A stretch of DNA of 64,000 nt from JAJPXC01 sp964520525 (GCA_964520525.1 CAZFNR010000006.1:1-64000), one strand, 5' to 3'. Shown: positions 1-8,878, numbered from the stretch's first letter. Notes: generated by a model not told the origin, from the sequence alone. Made by a program: numbers and translations.

Positions 1-40
1 AAAAAGGAGAAATGAAGTATGAATTTCAATTCTCCTTTTG
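1..40 (-). terminator. Rho-independent terminator of tRNA-Gln
   Basis: Inverted repeat with arms at 1-11 and 30-40, read on the minus strand right after the tRNA 3' end. The distal arm ends in a T-run at the window edge, so the tail may continue outside the window. Confidence 0.7.
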
Positions 41-111
41 TTGCCTTGGAAGGATTCGAACCCTCACAGGCGGAACCAGAATCCGACGTGCTACCATTAC
101 ACCACAAGGCA
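41..111 (-). tRNA. tRNA-Gln (anticodon CTG)
   Basis: A complete cloverleaf reads on the minus strand. The acceptor stem TGCCTTG pairs with CAAGGCA, with discriminator A at position 41. The D arm contains GTGTAATGGTAGCAC and the T loop has GGTTCGAATCC. The anticodon loop TTCTGGT gives anticodon CTG, hence glutamine (CAG codons). The 3' CCA is not encoded. The outermost anticodon-stem pair (27-43) appears as a T-C mismatch. It has its own promoter upstream and a terminator immediately downstream, so it looks monocistronic. Confidence 0.93.
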
Positions 112-134
112 ATGATTTAGTGGTTTTGCGAGCG

Positions 135-163
135 CAAAGGTACGCATAATTTTTAAATTGCAA
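135..163 (-). promoter_or_regulatory. Bacteroidetes-type promoter of tRNA-Gln
   Basis: On the minus strand TTG (163-161) is followed after 18 bases by TACCTTTG (142-135), a match to the TAnnTTTG consensus. It lies 24 bases upstream of the tRNA 5' end. Confidence 0.75.
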
Positions 164-245
164 AAAAATTTCGGACATTTTTCATCGAAACACCGTTTTT
201 CACATTAAAAAACATTCGTTCGTCCCTTATGGTTGGCAAGTATGC

Positions 246-253
246 TATATTTG
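246..253 (+). promoter_or_regulatory. -7 promoter element of the DUF4924 gene
   Basis: TATATTTG is a perfect TAnnTTTG match. No clear TTG sits at the expected -33 distance. Its position argues that the coding start is the downstream ATG at 274 and not the in-frame ATG at 229. Confidence 0.6.
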
Positions 254-273
254 CAGTACCAAATATTCATAAG

Positions 274-825
274 ATGATTGTAGCTTCACAGAAACGTAAA
301 GAAAATATCGCCGAGTACCTGCTGTATATGTGGCAAATCGAAGACATCATAAGGGCTAACGGCCTCGATTTAGAGCGCATAGAGCAAAACGTAATCGATA
401 AATACTCTTTGTCGGCGGCGCAGCACAAAGAGATGGTAGAATGGTATGAATCCCTTATCGACATGATGCGGAGAGAATGTGTTGCCGAAAAAGGGCATCT
501 CCAGCTTAACACTAACGTACTCATGGCTCTCGTACAACTCCACCAGACCTTACTCAAAGACCCGCGCTTCCCGGATTACACGACAGAGTTTTATCGCACA
601 TTACCCTTTATTGTCGAATTACGCGCCAAAGCCGGCGACTCTAAAAGCGGTGAGATCGAAACCTGTTTCACGGCATTGTATGGGATGTTGCTGTTAAGGC
701 TTCAGGGCAAAGAGGTGTCACCAGACACACTAAACGCCATCAAACAAATCTCAAAATTTATCGCCGCGCTCTCACATTATTACAAATTAGATAGCGAAGA
801 TAATCTATTCAAGGATGACGAGTGA
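274..825 (+). CDS. DUF4924 family protein
   Basis: This 183-residue cytoplasmic protein matches my memory of the Bacteroidetes family DUF4924, whose N-terminal signature resembles KENIAEYLLYMWQIED here. The family has no known activity. The sequence is predicted to be mostly helical, with no signal peptide or membrane segment and an acidic C-terminus (DNLFKDDE). The ATG at 274 was chosen because a TATATTTG promoter element at 246-253 lies between it and the further upstream in-frame ATG at 229. It is transcribed alone, divergent from tRNA-Gln, and followed by a separate promoter for rmlD. The family call is fairly sure; the function is unknown. Confidence 0.82.
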   Translation: MIVASQKRKENIAEYLLYMWQIEDIIRANGLDLERIEQNVIDKYSLSAAQHKEMVEWYESLIDMMRRECVAEKGHLQLNTNVLMALVQLHQTLLKDPRFPDYTTEFYRTLPFIVELRAKAGDSKSGEIETCFTALYGMLLLRLQGKEVSPDTLNAIKQISKFIAALSHYYKLDSEDNLFKDDE

Positions 826-842
826 CGCGACACGATAGTCTG

Positions 843-873
843 TTGCAATTTTAGCACAAACAGTGTAACTTTG
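843..873 (+). promoter_or_regulatory. Promoter of rmlD-prfC
   Basis: TTG at 843-845, then 20 bases, then TAACTTTG at 866-873, an excellent match to the Bacteroidetes housekeeping promoter. The rmlD ATG follows 25 bases later. Confidence 0.8.
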
Positions 874-898
874 CAGTCGATTTACAAAAAGTCACTCA

Positions 899-1765
899 AT
901 GAATATACTTGTAACAGGCGCAAACGGCCAGCTTGGGCATGAATTGAGAAATCAGCTCGAAGTTGATTTCAAGGGTCAGGTCCTTTATACTGATATCGAA
1001 GAACTCGATTTGACAAACGCAGACGCAATAGAGCATTTCGTCGCAAAGAACGATATCACTCACATCGTGAACTGCGCCGCATACACTGCTGTAGACAAAG
1101 CTGAGGAGGACAAGCTCCAATGCTCTGCGGTTAATGTCGATGCGGTGAAAAACATAGCCAAAGCCGCCGATGCTAACGGAATAAAGGTGATACATCTGTC
1201 CACCGATTATGTCTTTGACGGAACAGCCCACAAGCCCTACTCCGAATCAGATAAAGTCAACCCGATCTCACAATATGGGACATCCAAGCGAAAAGGAGAG
1301 ACCGCTTTGCTCGCCCTCGCTCCCGAAAGTGTCATCATTCGCACGTCTTGGCTATATTCCCCATACGGCCACAATTTTGTCAAGACTATATTAAGAAAAG
1401 CGACTGAAGGCAAAGAACTGAAGGTTGTAGCCGACCGAATCGGGACACCGACCTACGCTGTTGATTTGGCCAAAGCCATTGTGAAAATACTGCAATCCCA
1501 TCAATGGGTAGAAGGCATCTACCATTTCTCAAATGAGGGAGTGTGTTCATGGTATGACTTCGCGAAAGCGATAATCAGGATTAGCGGCCATAATTGTCCT
1601 GTCGTGCCAATACCTACCGAGGACTACCCCACCCCTGCGGCTCGCCCGTACTACAGCATCCTCGACAAAAGCAGAATCAAGGCGACTTACGGTGTGGAAA
1701 TTCCACATTGGGAAGAAAGTCTCGCCGATTGCATTAACCGTATCACCCAAACAATAAATCCCTAA
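899..1765 (+). CDS. rfbD: dTDP-4-dehydrorhamnose reductase (RmlD)
   Basis: This 288-residue enzyme is the last step of dTDP-L-rhamnose synthesis, reducing dTDP-4-dehydro-L-rhamnose with NAD(P)H in the cytoplasm. The N-terminus has the Rossmann nucleotide-binding motif GANGQLGHEL. A short-chain reductase active-site pair YGTSKRKGE (Tyr-x3-Lys) follows, with the typical STDYVFDG motif just before it. Length is normal for the family. It stands apart from the other rml genes (rmlA, rmlB and rmlC are not in the window). It probably shares a transcript with prfC, which starts 8 bases after its stop. Confidence 0.93.
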   Translation: MNILVTGANGQLGHELRNQLEVDFKGQVLYTDIEELDLTNADAIEHFVAKNDITHIVNCAAYTAVDKAEEDKLQCSAVNVDAVKNIAKAADANGIKVIHLSTDYVFDGTAHKPYSESDKVNPISQYGTSKRKGETALLALAPESVIIRTSWLYSPYGHNFVKTILRKATEGKELKVVADRIGTPTYAVDLAKAIVKILQSHQWVEGIYHFSNEGVCSWYDFAKAIIRISGHNCPVVPIPTEDYPTPAARPYYSILDKSRIKATYGVEIPHWEESLADCINRITQTINP

Positions 1766-1773
1766 ATATAATT

Positions 1774-3354
1774 GTGGCATCAATCTCTGATGAAATAAAA
1801 CGCCGGCGCACATTCGCAATCATTAGCCATCCCGATGCAGGCAAGACAACGTTGACCGAAAAGCTCCTCCTTTTTGGAGGCGCTATTCACATCGCAGGAG
1901 CAGTCAAATCAAATAAGATTAAAAAGACAGCTACATCCGACTGGATGGATATCGAAAAACAGCGCGGCATATCGGTTGCGACGTCCGTGATGGGATTCAA
2001 CTATGGGGACTACAAGATAAACATCCTCGACACCCCGGGCCACCAGGATTTCGCCGAGGACACTTACAGGACCTTGACAGCCGTTGACAGCGTTATAATC
2101 GTGGTTGACGTGGCAAAAGGTGTCGAGCAGCAGACGAGAAAGTTGATGGAGGTATGCCGAATGCGCAATACTCCGGTAATAATATTCGTCAACAAACTCG
2201 ACCGTGAAGGCCGTGACCCGTTTGAAATCCTTGACGAACTTGAATCGGAACTTAAAATAAGCGTCAGACCTCTATCATGGCCGATCAATATCGGCGCTAA
2301 ATTCAAAGGTGTCTACAACATCTATGAGCATTCTCTTGATTTGTTCACGCCAAACAAACAAAAGGTTTCGGAACGAGTTGAAATAATTGACATCAACGAC
2401 AAGGCGATTGACGAGTCGGTAGGCGAAATTGATGCCGCGAAACTCCGCGATGACCTTGAATTGATTGAAGGCGTATACCCGGAATTTAATGTCGGAGAAT
2501 ATCTTAGCGGCTCTCTGGCTCCGGTCTTCTTTGGCTCGGCCCTTAACACGTTCGGCGTCAAAGAGCTACTTGACTGTTTTGTGAAAATAGCACCGTCGCC
2601 TAAGCCGATTAACGCCGAAGAACGCCAAATTAGTCCCGAAGAAGAACCTTTCACTGGATTCGTGTTTAAGATACACGCCAATATGGACCCCAATCATCGC
2701 AGTTGTATCGCATTTGTAAAGGTATGCTCCGGGAAGTTTGAGCGCAATGCTAATTACAAACACATACGCTCCGGGAAAATGATGCGTTTTGCCGCACCCA
2801 CCGCATTTATGGCTCAAAAAAAGAGCATTGTGGATGAAGCGTTTCCCGGAGATATTGTCGGAATACCAGACACGGGCAACTTCAAAATAGGCGATACCTT
2901 GACATCGGGCGAGGAACTGCACTTCAAGGGTTTACCAAGCTTTTCGCCCGAGATGTTCAAATATATTGAGAACACCGACCCCATGAAATCAAAGCAGCTG
3001 GAGAAAGGCATACAGCAGCTCATGGATGAAGGTGTGGCTCAGTTATTTATCAATCAATTCAATGGGCGAAAATTAATTGGCACAGTCGGCCAACTTCAAT
3101 TTGAGGTTATACAATACCGCTTGTTGCACGAATACGGCGCTCAATGTCGATGGGAACCCATTTCGCTTTACAAAGCCTGCTGGATTGAGAGCGATGACAA
3201 CGACGCTCTTGAAGCGTTTAAAAAGCGAAAACATCAATTCATGGCTATAGACCGCGATGGCAGGGATGTATTTCTTGCCGATTCAAGCTATGTGCTCACA
3301 ATGGCACAAAACGACTTCCCAAAAATCAGATTCCACTTTACGAGCGAATTTTGA
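1774..3354 (+). CDS. prfC: Peptide chain release factor 3
   Basis: RF3 is a translational GTPase that recycles RF1/RF2 from the ribosome after termination. The 526-residue length is typical. The G1 motif SHPDAGKTTL, the switch region with DTPGHQDF and the G4 motif NKLD are all present, in the order of the EF-G/RF3 class. The start is GTG at 1774, eight bases after the rmlD stop, so the two genes are likely cotranscribed. The C-terminus runs intact to TAA-type termination, convergent with hisF. Confidence 0.95.
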   Translation: MASISDEIKRRRTFAIISHPDAGKTTLTEKLLLFGGAIHIAGAVKSNKIKKTATSDWMDIEKQRGISVATSVMGFNYGDYKINILDTPGHQDFAEDTYRTLTAVDSVIIVVDVAKGVEQQTRKLMEVCRMRNTPVIIFVNKLDREGRDPFEILDELESELKISVRPLSWPINIGAKFKGVYNIYEHSLDLFTPNKQKVSERVEIIDINDKAIDESVGEIDAAKLRDDLELIEGVYPEFNVGEYLSGSLAPVFFGSALNTFGVKELLDCFVKIAPSPKPINAEERQISPEEEPFTGFVFKIHANMDPNHRSCIAFVKVCSGKFERNANYKHIRSGKMMRFAAPTAFMAQKKSIVDEAFPGDIVGIPDTGNFKIGDTLTSGEELHFKGLPSFSPEMFKYIENTDPMKSKQLEKGIQQLMDEGVAQLFINQFNGRKLIGTVGQLQFEVIQYRLLHEYGAQCRWEPISLYKACWIESDDNDALEAFKKRKHQFMAIDRDGRDVFLADSSYVLTMAQNDFPKIRFHFTSEF

Positions 3355-3380
3355 TATAGGAGCACGTTTACTCCATAGAA

Positions 3381-4136
3381 TCAACGTCTTACCTCGATGC
3401 CGCGTGTGCCGAGGTAGTTTTTCAGCTTAGGAATTGAGATTTCCTGAAAGTGGAATATACTTGCAGCGAGAGCGGCATCAGCGCCACCCACGGTAAACAC
3501 GTCGTAAAAATGCTCGTAATCGCCAGCGCCACCCGACGCAATCACGGGAATCCGGAGCGACTCATGCAACTTGGCGAGTGCGTCACAAGCGAATCCCGAC
3601 TTAACGCCATCGTGATTCATACTTGTGAACAGTATCTCGCCGGCGCCGCGTTCCTGAGCCTCATGAGCCCATTCAACCAACGTTCGTTCAGTCGGTATAC
3701 GGCCGCCATTCATATGGCAAATCCACTCACCGTTAACACATCTGGCATCAATCGCAACGACACAAACCTGATTACCAAAACGGCTGGAAATGCCATCAAT
3801 CAAATCAGGATTACGCAAGGCCGCAGAATTGACTGATACCTTATCAGCACCCGCATTCAACAACTTTTCGACATCATCTACCGCATTGATTCCTCCACCT
3901 ACGGTGAATGGGATACTCACTCGTTCGGCGACACGACTGACAAGTTCAACAAAAGTCTTTCGTCCTTCATGCGAAGCGGTTATATCAAGATATACCAACT
4001 CATCCGCGCCGTCCAGGCTGTAACGTTCCCCAAGTTCTACCGGATCGCCAGCATCCCTGAAATTCACAAAATTAACCCCTTTAACGGTCTGTCCGTCCTT
4101 CACATCGAGACATGGGATAATACGTTTGGCCAACAT
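3381..4136 (-). CDS. hisF: Imidazole glycerol phosphate synthase cyclase subunit HisF
   Basis: HisF is the (beta-alpha)8-barrel cyclase that, with HisH, converts PRFAR plus ammonia into imidazole glycerol phosphate and AICAR in histidine synthesis. The 251 residues match the family length. Catalytic aspartates are visible as Asp11 in RIIPCLDV and Asp130 in VVAIDARC. The phosphate-binding glycine motifs (TVGGGI, ASGGAG) are in place. It is the last gene of the purU-hisH-hisA-hisF cluster and converges on prfC with only 26 bases between. Confidence 0.96.
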   Translation of the reverse strand: MLAKRIIPCLDVKDGQTVKGVNFVNFRDAGDPVELGERYSLDGADELVYLDITASHEGRKTFVELVSRVAERVSIPFTVGGGINAVDDVEKLLNAGADKVSVNSAALRNPDLIDGISSRFGNQVCVVAIDARCVNGEWICHMNGGRIPTERTLVEWAHEAQERGAGEILFTSMNHDGVKSGFACDALAKLHESLRIPVIASGGAGDYEHFYDVFTVGGADAALAASIFHFQEISIPKLKNYLGTRGIEVRR

Positions 4137-4144
4137 ATTCTATT

Positions 4145-4873
4145 TCAACGTTTCAAATTATATAGTTCTAAATCTTTAAGCGTAATACGGTTTTCATAAA
4201 TGGCTTTCCCCACTATAACTTCTGGCATGCGCAACTCGTCAAGCCGTTCCACGTCAGCCATAGAAGATATGCCTCCGCTCGCTATTAGATAGATTCCTTT
4301 CACCTTCTCTATTATTTCTTTGTAAAGGTCTAACGACGGCCCCGAAAGCATCCCATCAAGGCCTATGTCGGTAGAGATAACTTTTTTGACACCTTTATTT
4401 CTAAAATCCGAGATAAAATCGACTACGTCCAACATTGAACCATCAAGCCATCCCGAAGTGGCTACTTTGCGGTTTTTCGCATCGGCTCCCAAAATCACGA
4501 CATCCGGGCCATATTTATTAAGCCATCCGAGAAATCGTTCAGGCGACTTAACAGCCACACTTCCCCCAGTTACCATCGAAGCACCGCAATCCAATACTAT
4601 CGACAGGTCCTCGTCTGTTTTTACGCCCCCTCCAAAATCAACCATCAACGATGTCTTGGTCACAATGCGCTCCAAAATTTTGTAGTTTACAACATGGCTG
4701 GCTTTCGCGCCATCAAGATCCACCAAATGCAGCCTGCGGCAACCGGCATCGACCAATCTGAGGGCCATGTCTACAGGACTGTCTGAGTACGATTTTACTT
4801 CATTATAGTCCCCTTGGGTAAGCCTGACACATTTTCCATTTATTATGTCAATAGCCGGGATTATCTCTATCAT
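4145..4873 (-). CDS. hisA: Phosphoribosylformimino-AICAR ribotide isomerase HisA
   Basis: HisA catalyses the Amadori isomerisation of ProFAR to PRFAR in histidine synthesis. The 242-residue TIM barrel carries the catalytic Asp9 (PAIDI) and Asp131 (LGADAKN), the phosphate-binding DFGGGVKT motif and the second glycine motif ASGGISS. Its start overlaps the hisH stop by four bases, and its stop is eight bases before hisF, so translational coupling is likely. Confidence 0.96.
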   Translation of the reverse strand: MIEIIPAIDIINGKCVRLTQGDYNEVKSYSDSPVDMALRLVDAGCRRLHLVDLDGAKASHVVNYKILERIVTKTSLMVDFGGGVKTDEDLSIVLDCGASMVTGGSVAVKSPERFLGWLNKYGPDVVILGADAKNRKVATSGWLDGSMLDVVDFISDFRNKGVKKVISTDIGLDGMLSGPSLDLYKEIIEKVKGIYLIASGGISSMADVERLDELRMPEVIVGKAIYENRITLKDLELYNLKR

Positions 4874-5463
4874 AATTCCAAAAATGATTTAAGAACCAGT
4901 TCTCCTGCCGGGCCGCTTTTCTCCGGGTGAAACTGGGTCGCATAAAAGTTGTCGCGGTGCAACGCCGCGCTAAACGGGACAATGTAGTCAGTAATAGCCA
5001 CGGTATCAGGAATTACAGGCACATAGTAGCTGTGCACATAATAGACATAACGTTCCGAAATCTCTTTTGGCATGAATCCGTCATTAACCACCGACAATGT
5101 ATTCCACCCCATGTGAGGTATTTTGAAATCATTGCTGACGGCCTTAAAGCGCCTTACATCAGCGTCAAAAATTCCGATACAGTCTACATCACCCTCCTCC
5201 GAATGCCGGCACATCAACTGCTGCCCGATACATATGCCGAGCACCGGCTGTGTCAGCGAAGCGATAACCCGGTCAAGCCCGGTAGAACGAAGATGAGCCA
5301 TTGCCGATGCGGCCTCTCCCACTCCCGGGAAAATCACCTTGTCGGCGTTTCGCAATTGCGCGGGGTCATCGGTAACAATAGCGTCAACGCCAAGACGGCG
5401 TAACGCACATAACACCGAGAAATTATTGCCGGCGTTATATTTCACAATCGCTATTTGCGCCAT
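4870..5463 (-). CDS. hisH: Imidazole glycerol phosphate synthase glutaminase subunit HisH
   Basis: HisH is the class I glutamine amidotransferase that supplies ammonia to HisF. At 197 residues it has family length. The nucleophile is Cys78 in GICIGQQLMC, and the His/Glu pair lies in ATQFHPEKSG near the C-terminus. The usual oxyanion-loop motif is present as FPGVGEA. It begins ten bases after purU and overlaps hisA by four bases. Confidence 0.95.
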   Translation of the reverse strand: MAQIAIVKYNAGNNFSVLCALRRLGVDAIVTDDPAQLRNADKVIFPGVGEAASAMAHLRSTGLDRVIASLTQPVLGICIGQQLMCRHSEEGDVDCIGIFDADVRRFKAVSNDFKIPHMGWNTLSVVNDGFMPKEISERYVYYVHSYYVPVIPDTVAITDYIVPFSAALHRDNFYATQFHPEKSGPAGELVLKSFLEL

Positions 5464-5472
5464 CTTTCACAA

Positions 5473-6345
5473 TCAGCTAAAAACGACAGTCTTGTTATTA
5501 TAAGTCAATATTTTTCTCTGGATATGTTTCTCGACGGCTCGCGATAAGACAATTTTCTCCAAATCGCGCCCTTTTTTCACCAAATCATCGATTGTGTCCT
5601 TATGTGTTATCCTGACAATATCTTGCTCTATGATAGGCCCGGCGTCAAGATCAGTAGTAACGTAATGACTTGTGGCTCCAATTAGTTTGACTCCGCGCTG
5701 ATATGCCGCATGATATGGCTTTGCGCCGATGAAAGCCGGAAGAAATGAATGATGGATATTGATTATGCGGTCGGGGTATCTGTTGATAAAATCCTCCGAC
5801 AACACCTGCATATAACGTGCCAAGACAATGAAATCTATGTCATATCTAGCCAAAAGGTCAAATTCGACCTGTTCCATCTCAACTTTGTTGCTATTATTGA
5901 GCGGAACGACCTCAAACGGAATACCAAACTGCTCGGCGACAATCTTCAAATCGGGGTGATTGCTGATTATCAACGGAATTTCGACATCCCATTCACCGGC
6001 TATGTACCTGGCAAGTATGTCATACAAACAATGCGACATTTTCGAGACGAAAATCGCCATTCTTTGAGGTTTCGACGTGAACGAAAGTTTATAGGTCAGC
6101 TCATAACGCTGGGCATACAGTGTCTGAAAATAGTCGTTGATTTTTTCGGCCGGAATCCCGAAATTGTCAAGATCCCATTCAACCCTCATATAGAAAACGC
6201 CATTGACTCGGTCTACATATTGGTCCAAATAGAGGATATTACCACCGTTGGCATTAATAAATTCCGTTATCACAGCGATAATACCGGGTTTATCAGGGCA
6301 ATGCATCAACAGCACCGCCGTATTCTGTTTTTTCTTTTCCACCAT
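5473..6345 (-). CDS. purU: Formyltetrahydrofolate deformylase
   Basis: PurU hydrolyses 10-formyl-THF to formate and THF, balancing one-carbon pools and providing formate for purine synthesis. The 290 residues show an N-terminal ACT domain (CPDKPGIIAVITEFI) followed by a formyl-transferase domain with NIHHSFLPAF and the DLDAGPIIEQ segment typical of the catalytic site. It leads the hisHAF genes, nine bases upstream of hisH. Since HisF/HisH release AICAR, an intermediate formylated in purine synthesis, the linkage makes metabolic sense. That link is inference. Confidence 0.94.
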   Translation of the reverse strand: MVEKKKQNTAVLLMHCPDKPGIIAVITEFINANGGNILYLDQYVDRVNGVFYMRVEWDLDNFGIPAEKINDYFQTLYAQRYELTYKLSFTSKPQRMAIFVSKMSHCLYDILARYIAGEWDVEIPLIISNHPDLKIVAEQFGIPFEVVPLNNSNKVEMEQVEFDLLARYDIDFIVLARYMQVLSEDFINRYPDRIINIHHSFLPAFIGAKPYHAAYQRGVKLIGATSHYVTTDLDAGPIIEQDIVRITHKDTIDDLVKKGRDLEKIVLSRAVEKHIQRKILTYNNKTVVFS

Positions 6346-6374
6346 CAGAAATTGAATAATTGTAAAACCGATGG

Positions 6375-6382
6375 CAAAGATA
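6375..6382 (-). promoter_or_regulatory. -7 element of the purU-hisHAF operon
   Basis: The minus strand reads TATCTTTG here, 30 bases upstream of the purU start. No exact TTG is found at -33. Confidence 0.55.
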
Positions 6383-6435
6383 GCGATAATTTAAGACTTC
6401 TGAAAACCATTTAATTACAAAACAGCACTAAACGA

Positions 6436-6467
6436 AATCTCCGCTGTCGTGAATGACAGCGGAGATT
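6436..6467 (-). terminator. Terminator after the coiled-coil lipoprotein gene
   Basis: A perfect 13-bp stem (6436-6448 with 6455-6467) has a six-base loop. On the minus strand it is followed by a T-rich tail (TTTCGTTTAG). It separates the lipoprotein gene from the purU promoter. Confidence 0.75.
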
Positions 6468-6492
6468 ACTGCAGTTATAACCGTTTATATTA

Positions 6493-7350
6493 TCAGTCGA
6501 TTTGTATAACAAGATAATTCGACAGGCTCCAGAAACGTTTCGAATCAGTGATTTTCAGCACTTTATGCCCATTTTCGTCAACTATCTCGTAAGAATCTGC
6601 CGGTTGGTTGGTAAGCACTTTAGCTTTTTTGGAGTGTAGGTTTATAACCGATATATTAGCCTTGTCGGCAGTGGTGAAGAACCCTTGTTTGAAATCGCTG
6701 GGCATAATCTTCGTCTTACGCAGGAAGCCAGTTTCGATTATGTTGTTTTCTTTGAGTTCCGTCTTACTTCCGATAGCGTAGTAGCAGGTGTTTAGTTCTT
6801 CGTTGAGTTTCATCGACTGTCGCTGGGCGGCGTCGCGTTCGGCTGTAACGCCCTCAACAGTTGTATTTAAAGAGTCGACAGTCATGCCAAGTTTCTCAAT
6901 ATGGATATTGGCGGCCGCGAGGTCATTGCGCAGCGTTTCGATTGTCGATTCTTGAGAAGCTATCTGTGTCTTTAGGCTCTCGATTGACTTGCGTAGAGTG
7001 GCATTTTTTGAATTACTCGAAGACAATTTCTTCTCAAGTTCCGCCAGACGCTGACGACGATCTTGAAGTGACTTCTGGATGGCTACCATATCCTCACGCA
7101 CTTGGTCACGGCGCGATTTAGACTCCGCTCCAAGATCTGCCGTGTTCGACAATATCTGCTCCAAATCCTTAATCTGGTTCATCCCTTCGGTAATGTCGTT
7201 CATCAGGCTCAGAAGGCTGTCCTGATTGGCAAGAGCGACTTCCAATGAATCGCGGGTAGTGGGAACCCCTTCCGTCGACTCGCTCTTACTTCCGCCACAT
7301 GCAGTCATAACAAGCGACGCTATGACAAATGTCGATGCTAACTTTTTCAT
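6493..7350 (-). CDS. Coiled-coil lipoprotein of unknown function
   Basis: I do not recognise a named family. The 285-residue product starts MKKLASTFVIASLVMTACGG, a lipoprotein signal peptide with the lipid-attachment cysteine in VMTAC. Residues from about 40 to 190 are a charged heptad-rich coiled coil (many Leu, Lys, Glu and Gln). The C-terminal 90 residues look globular, ending SLSNYLVIQID. The ATG at 7350 was preferred over the in-frame ATG at 7371 because it begins the signal peptide directly. It follows rsmI by 41 bases and ends at a strong terminator, so it may be the last gene of the TerD-acidic protein-rsmI unit. Probably tethered in the periplasm or outer membrane. Confidence 0.8.
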   Translation of the reverse strand: MKKLASTFVIASLVMTACGGSKSESTEGVPTTRDSLEVALANQDSLLSLMNDITEGMNQIKDLEQILSNTADLGAESKSRRDQVREDMVAIQKSLQDRRQRLAELEKKLSSSNSKNATLRKSIESLKTQIASQESTIETLRNDLAAANIHIEKLGMTVDSLNTTVEGVTAERDAAQRQSMKLNEELNTCYYAIGSKTELKENNIIETGFLRKTKIMPSDFKQGFFTTADKANISVINLHSKKAKVLTNQPADSYEIVDENGHKVLKITDSKRFWSLSNYLVIQID

Positions 7351-7391
7351 TTTAGTAAATTGTACGTTCATAAAATATATTTAGTTGAAAT

Positions 7392-8123
7392 TTAGTTTTC
7401 CAATTGCTCAGTCTTATACTTATTGCGGTGAATACGATGTTCCTTTTCACAGCGTTTGCCGTTTACAACGACAACGATCTCCCCTCGCGGATTGTTCTGT
7501 TCAAAATAAGAAATCAATTCGCCCAAAGTGCCTCGATGCGTCGAGTCATGCAGCTTTGATATTTCTCTTGATACCGAGGCCTCTCGCTCTGAGCCACACA
7601 CCTCTGCCAACTCTTTTAATGTTTTGACTAATCTGAGCGGCGACTCATAGATTATAAATGTGCGCTGCTCATTGCCAAGCTCTGCCAACCGTGATGACCT
7701 GCCTTTTTTTTGCGGCAGGAAACCTTCGAAACAAAACCGCTCGCATGGGAGCCCGGAGTTAACCAGCGCCGGAACAAATGCGGTCGGGCCAGGAAGTGTC
7801 TCAACGTCAATTCCTTCACGGCGGCATTCGCGGGTCATCATAAATCCGGGGTCAGATATCGCCGGGGTGCCGGCATCGGAGACTAATCCGATTGTTTCAC
7901 CGCTTTTTAAACGCTCGATAAACATGGCTACGGTTTCATGCTCGTTAAATTTATGATGACTGCTCATCGGGACATTTATGCCAAAATGCCTCATGACCAC
8001 AGCACTCGTTCGTGTATCTTCAGCAAGTATCAAGTCACAGTTTTTCAACACCTCGATGGCTCGCGGAGACATATCCGAAAGATTACCCACCGGGGTGGGT
8101 ACGATATATAGTTTGCCAGCCAT
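7392..8123 (-). CDS. rsmI: 16S rRNA 2'-O-methyltransferase RsmI
   Basis: RsmI uses SAM to methylate the ribose of C1402 in the decoding centre of 16S rRNA. The 243 residues start MAGKLYIVPTPVGN, the family's N-terminal signature. The tetrapyrrole-methylase-type SAM site is seen in AEDTRTS, LVSDAGTPAISDPG and LPGPTAFVPAL. The ATG at 8123 overlaps the TGA of the upstream acidic protein by one base (TGATG), which indicates translational coupling. An in-frame TTG at 8126 is a less likely start. Confidence 0.95.
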   Translation of the reverse strand: MAGKLYIVPTPVGNLSDMSPRAIEVLKNCDLILAEDTRTSAVVMRHFGINVPMSSHHKFNEHETVAMFIERLKSGETIGLVSDAGTPAISDPGFMMTRECRREGIDVETLPGPTAFVPALVNSGLPCERFCFEGFLPQKKGRSSRLAELGNEQRTFIIYESPLRLVKTLKELAEVCGSEREASVSREISKLHDSTHRGTLGELISYFEQNNPRGEIVVVVNGKRCEKEHRIHRNKYKTEQLEN

Positions 8124-8878
8124 CAACGTTTACCGTTAAAGTGTCGTGAGATTATCGATAAAAATTCCTTGACCTCCTCGTTTGAGGCATCCCAGCCAAG
8201 GTCATCGTAAAAATATTCCTCAGCTTCAGACAATGAGTTCATCGCCGATACGAGATTCAATGCGTCAGCTAACTCATTATCGTTGTTGCCGAAAAGTTCG
8301 CGACGGAAACGGAAACGGTCGTTTAATGTGAACGCCCGGCGCAGGTCACATTGGCCTAGGTGCGGTACCACGTCACCCACTCTGACCACATCAGATACTA
8401 CAGGCGATTCCGCATCCTCAACGTCCCGGCCCAACTCGTCGGCATCCTCTTCCTCCTCAAATTCAGCATCCGAGGCGACACATTCACAATCCTGCTCAGA
8501 GATAGGCTCTCCATCGTTCTGTTCATGCAACGTTTCGCCTGCCGATGAATCAATATCACTGTTGTATTCCTCGCAAACGTCATGCTCACAGTCAACATCC
8601 GTGTCAGAATCATCAACTGCGGGGCAAATATCAACTTCACCCTCTCCACTTGACACATTGGCATCGTAATCAGCAACGGATGACCCTTCATTCTCCCTCC
8701 GACTTTTGAAATCATCCGTAAGTTCACCTTCCAATGAACCGCATAGTGACAACAGACGATTCTTGAAATGTGATAGCAATTCATCGGGCGCATCATCCCC
8801 ACGTTCTCTAATCAAAAGCAGAAGACCCTCGAGGTCCAGAAGATTTTTATAAACGGAATCGAAGTCTATCCTATTCAT
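8123..8878 (-). CDS. Acidic hypothetical protein coupled to rsmI
   Basis: This 251-residue protein has no named domain that I recognise. Residues 1-60 look helical, residues about 65-165 are a low-complexity Asp/Glu/Ser stretch, probably disordered, and residues about 175-251 form a compact segment with the motif NDRFRFRRELFG and a helical tail (EEYFYDDLGWD). The C-terminal segment resembles uncharacterised Bacteroidetes proteins I have seen, but that is memory, not a search. Its TGA overlaps the rsmI ATG by one base, so the two are translated together. No signal peptide. Confidence 0.8.
   Translation of the reverse strand: MNRIDFDSVYKNLLDLEGLLLLIRERGDDAPDELLSHFKNRLLSLCGSLEGELTDDFKSRRENEGSSVADYDANVSSGEGEVDICPAVDDSDTDVDCEHDVCEEYNSDIDSSAGETLHEQNDGEPISEQDCECVASDAEFEEEEDADELGRDVEDAESPVVSDVVRVGDVVPHLGQCDLRRAFTLNDRFRFRRELFGNNDNELADALNLVSAMNSLSEAEEYFYDDLGWDASNEEVKEFLSIISRHFNGKR

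Noticed and set aside
8283..8669. A serine-rich plus-strand ORF opposite the acidic protein
   Set aside because: Composition is the reverse complement of the Asp/Glu codons of the minus-strand gene.
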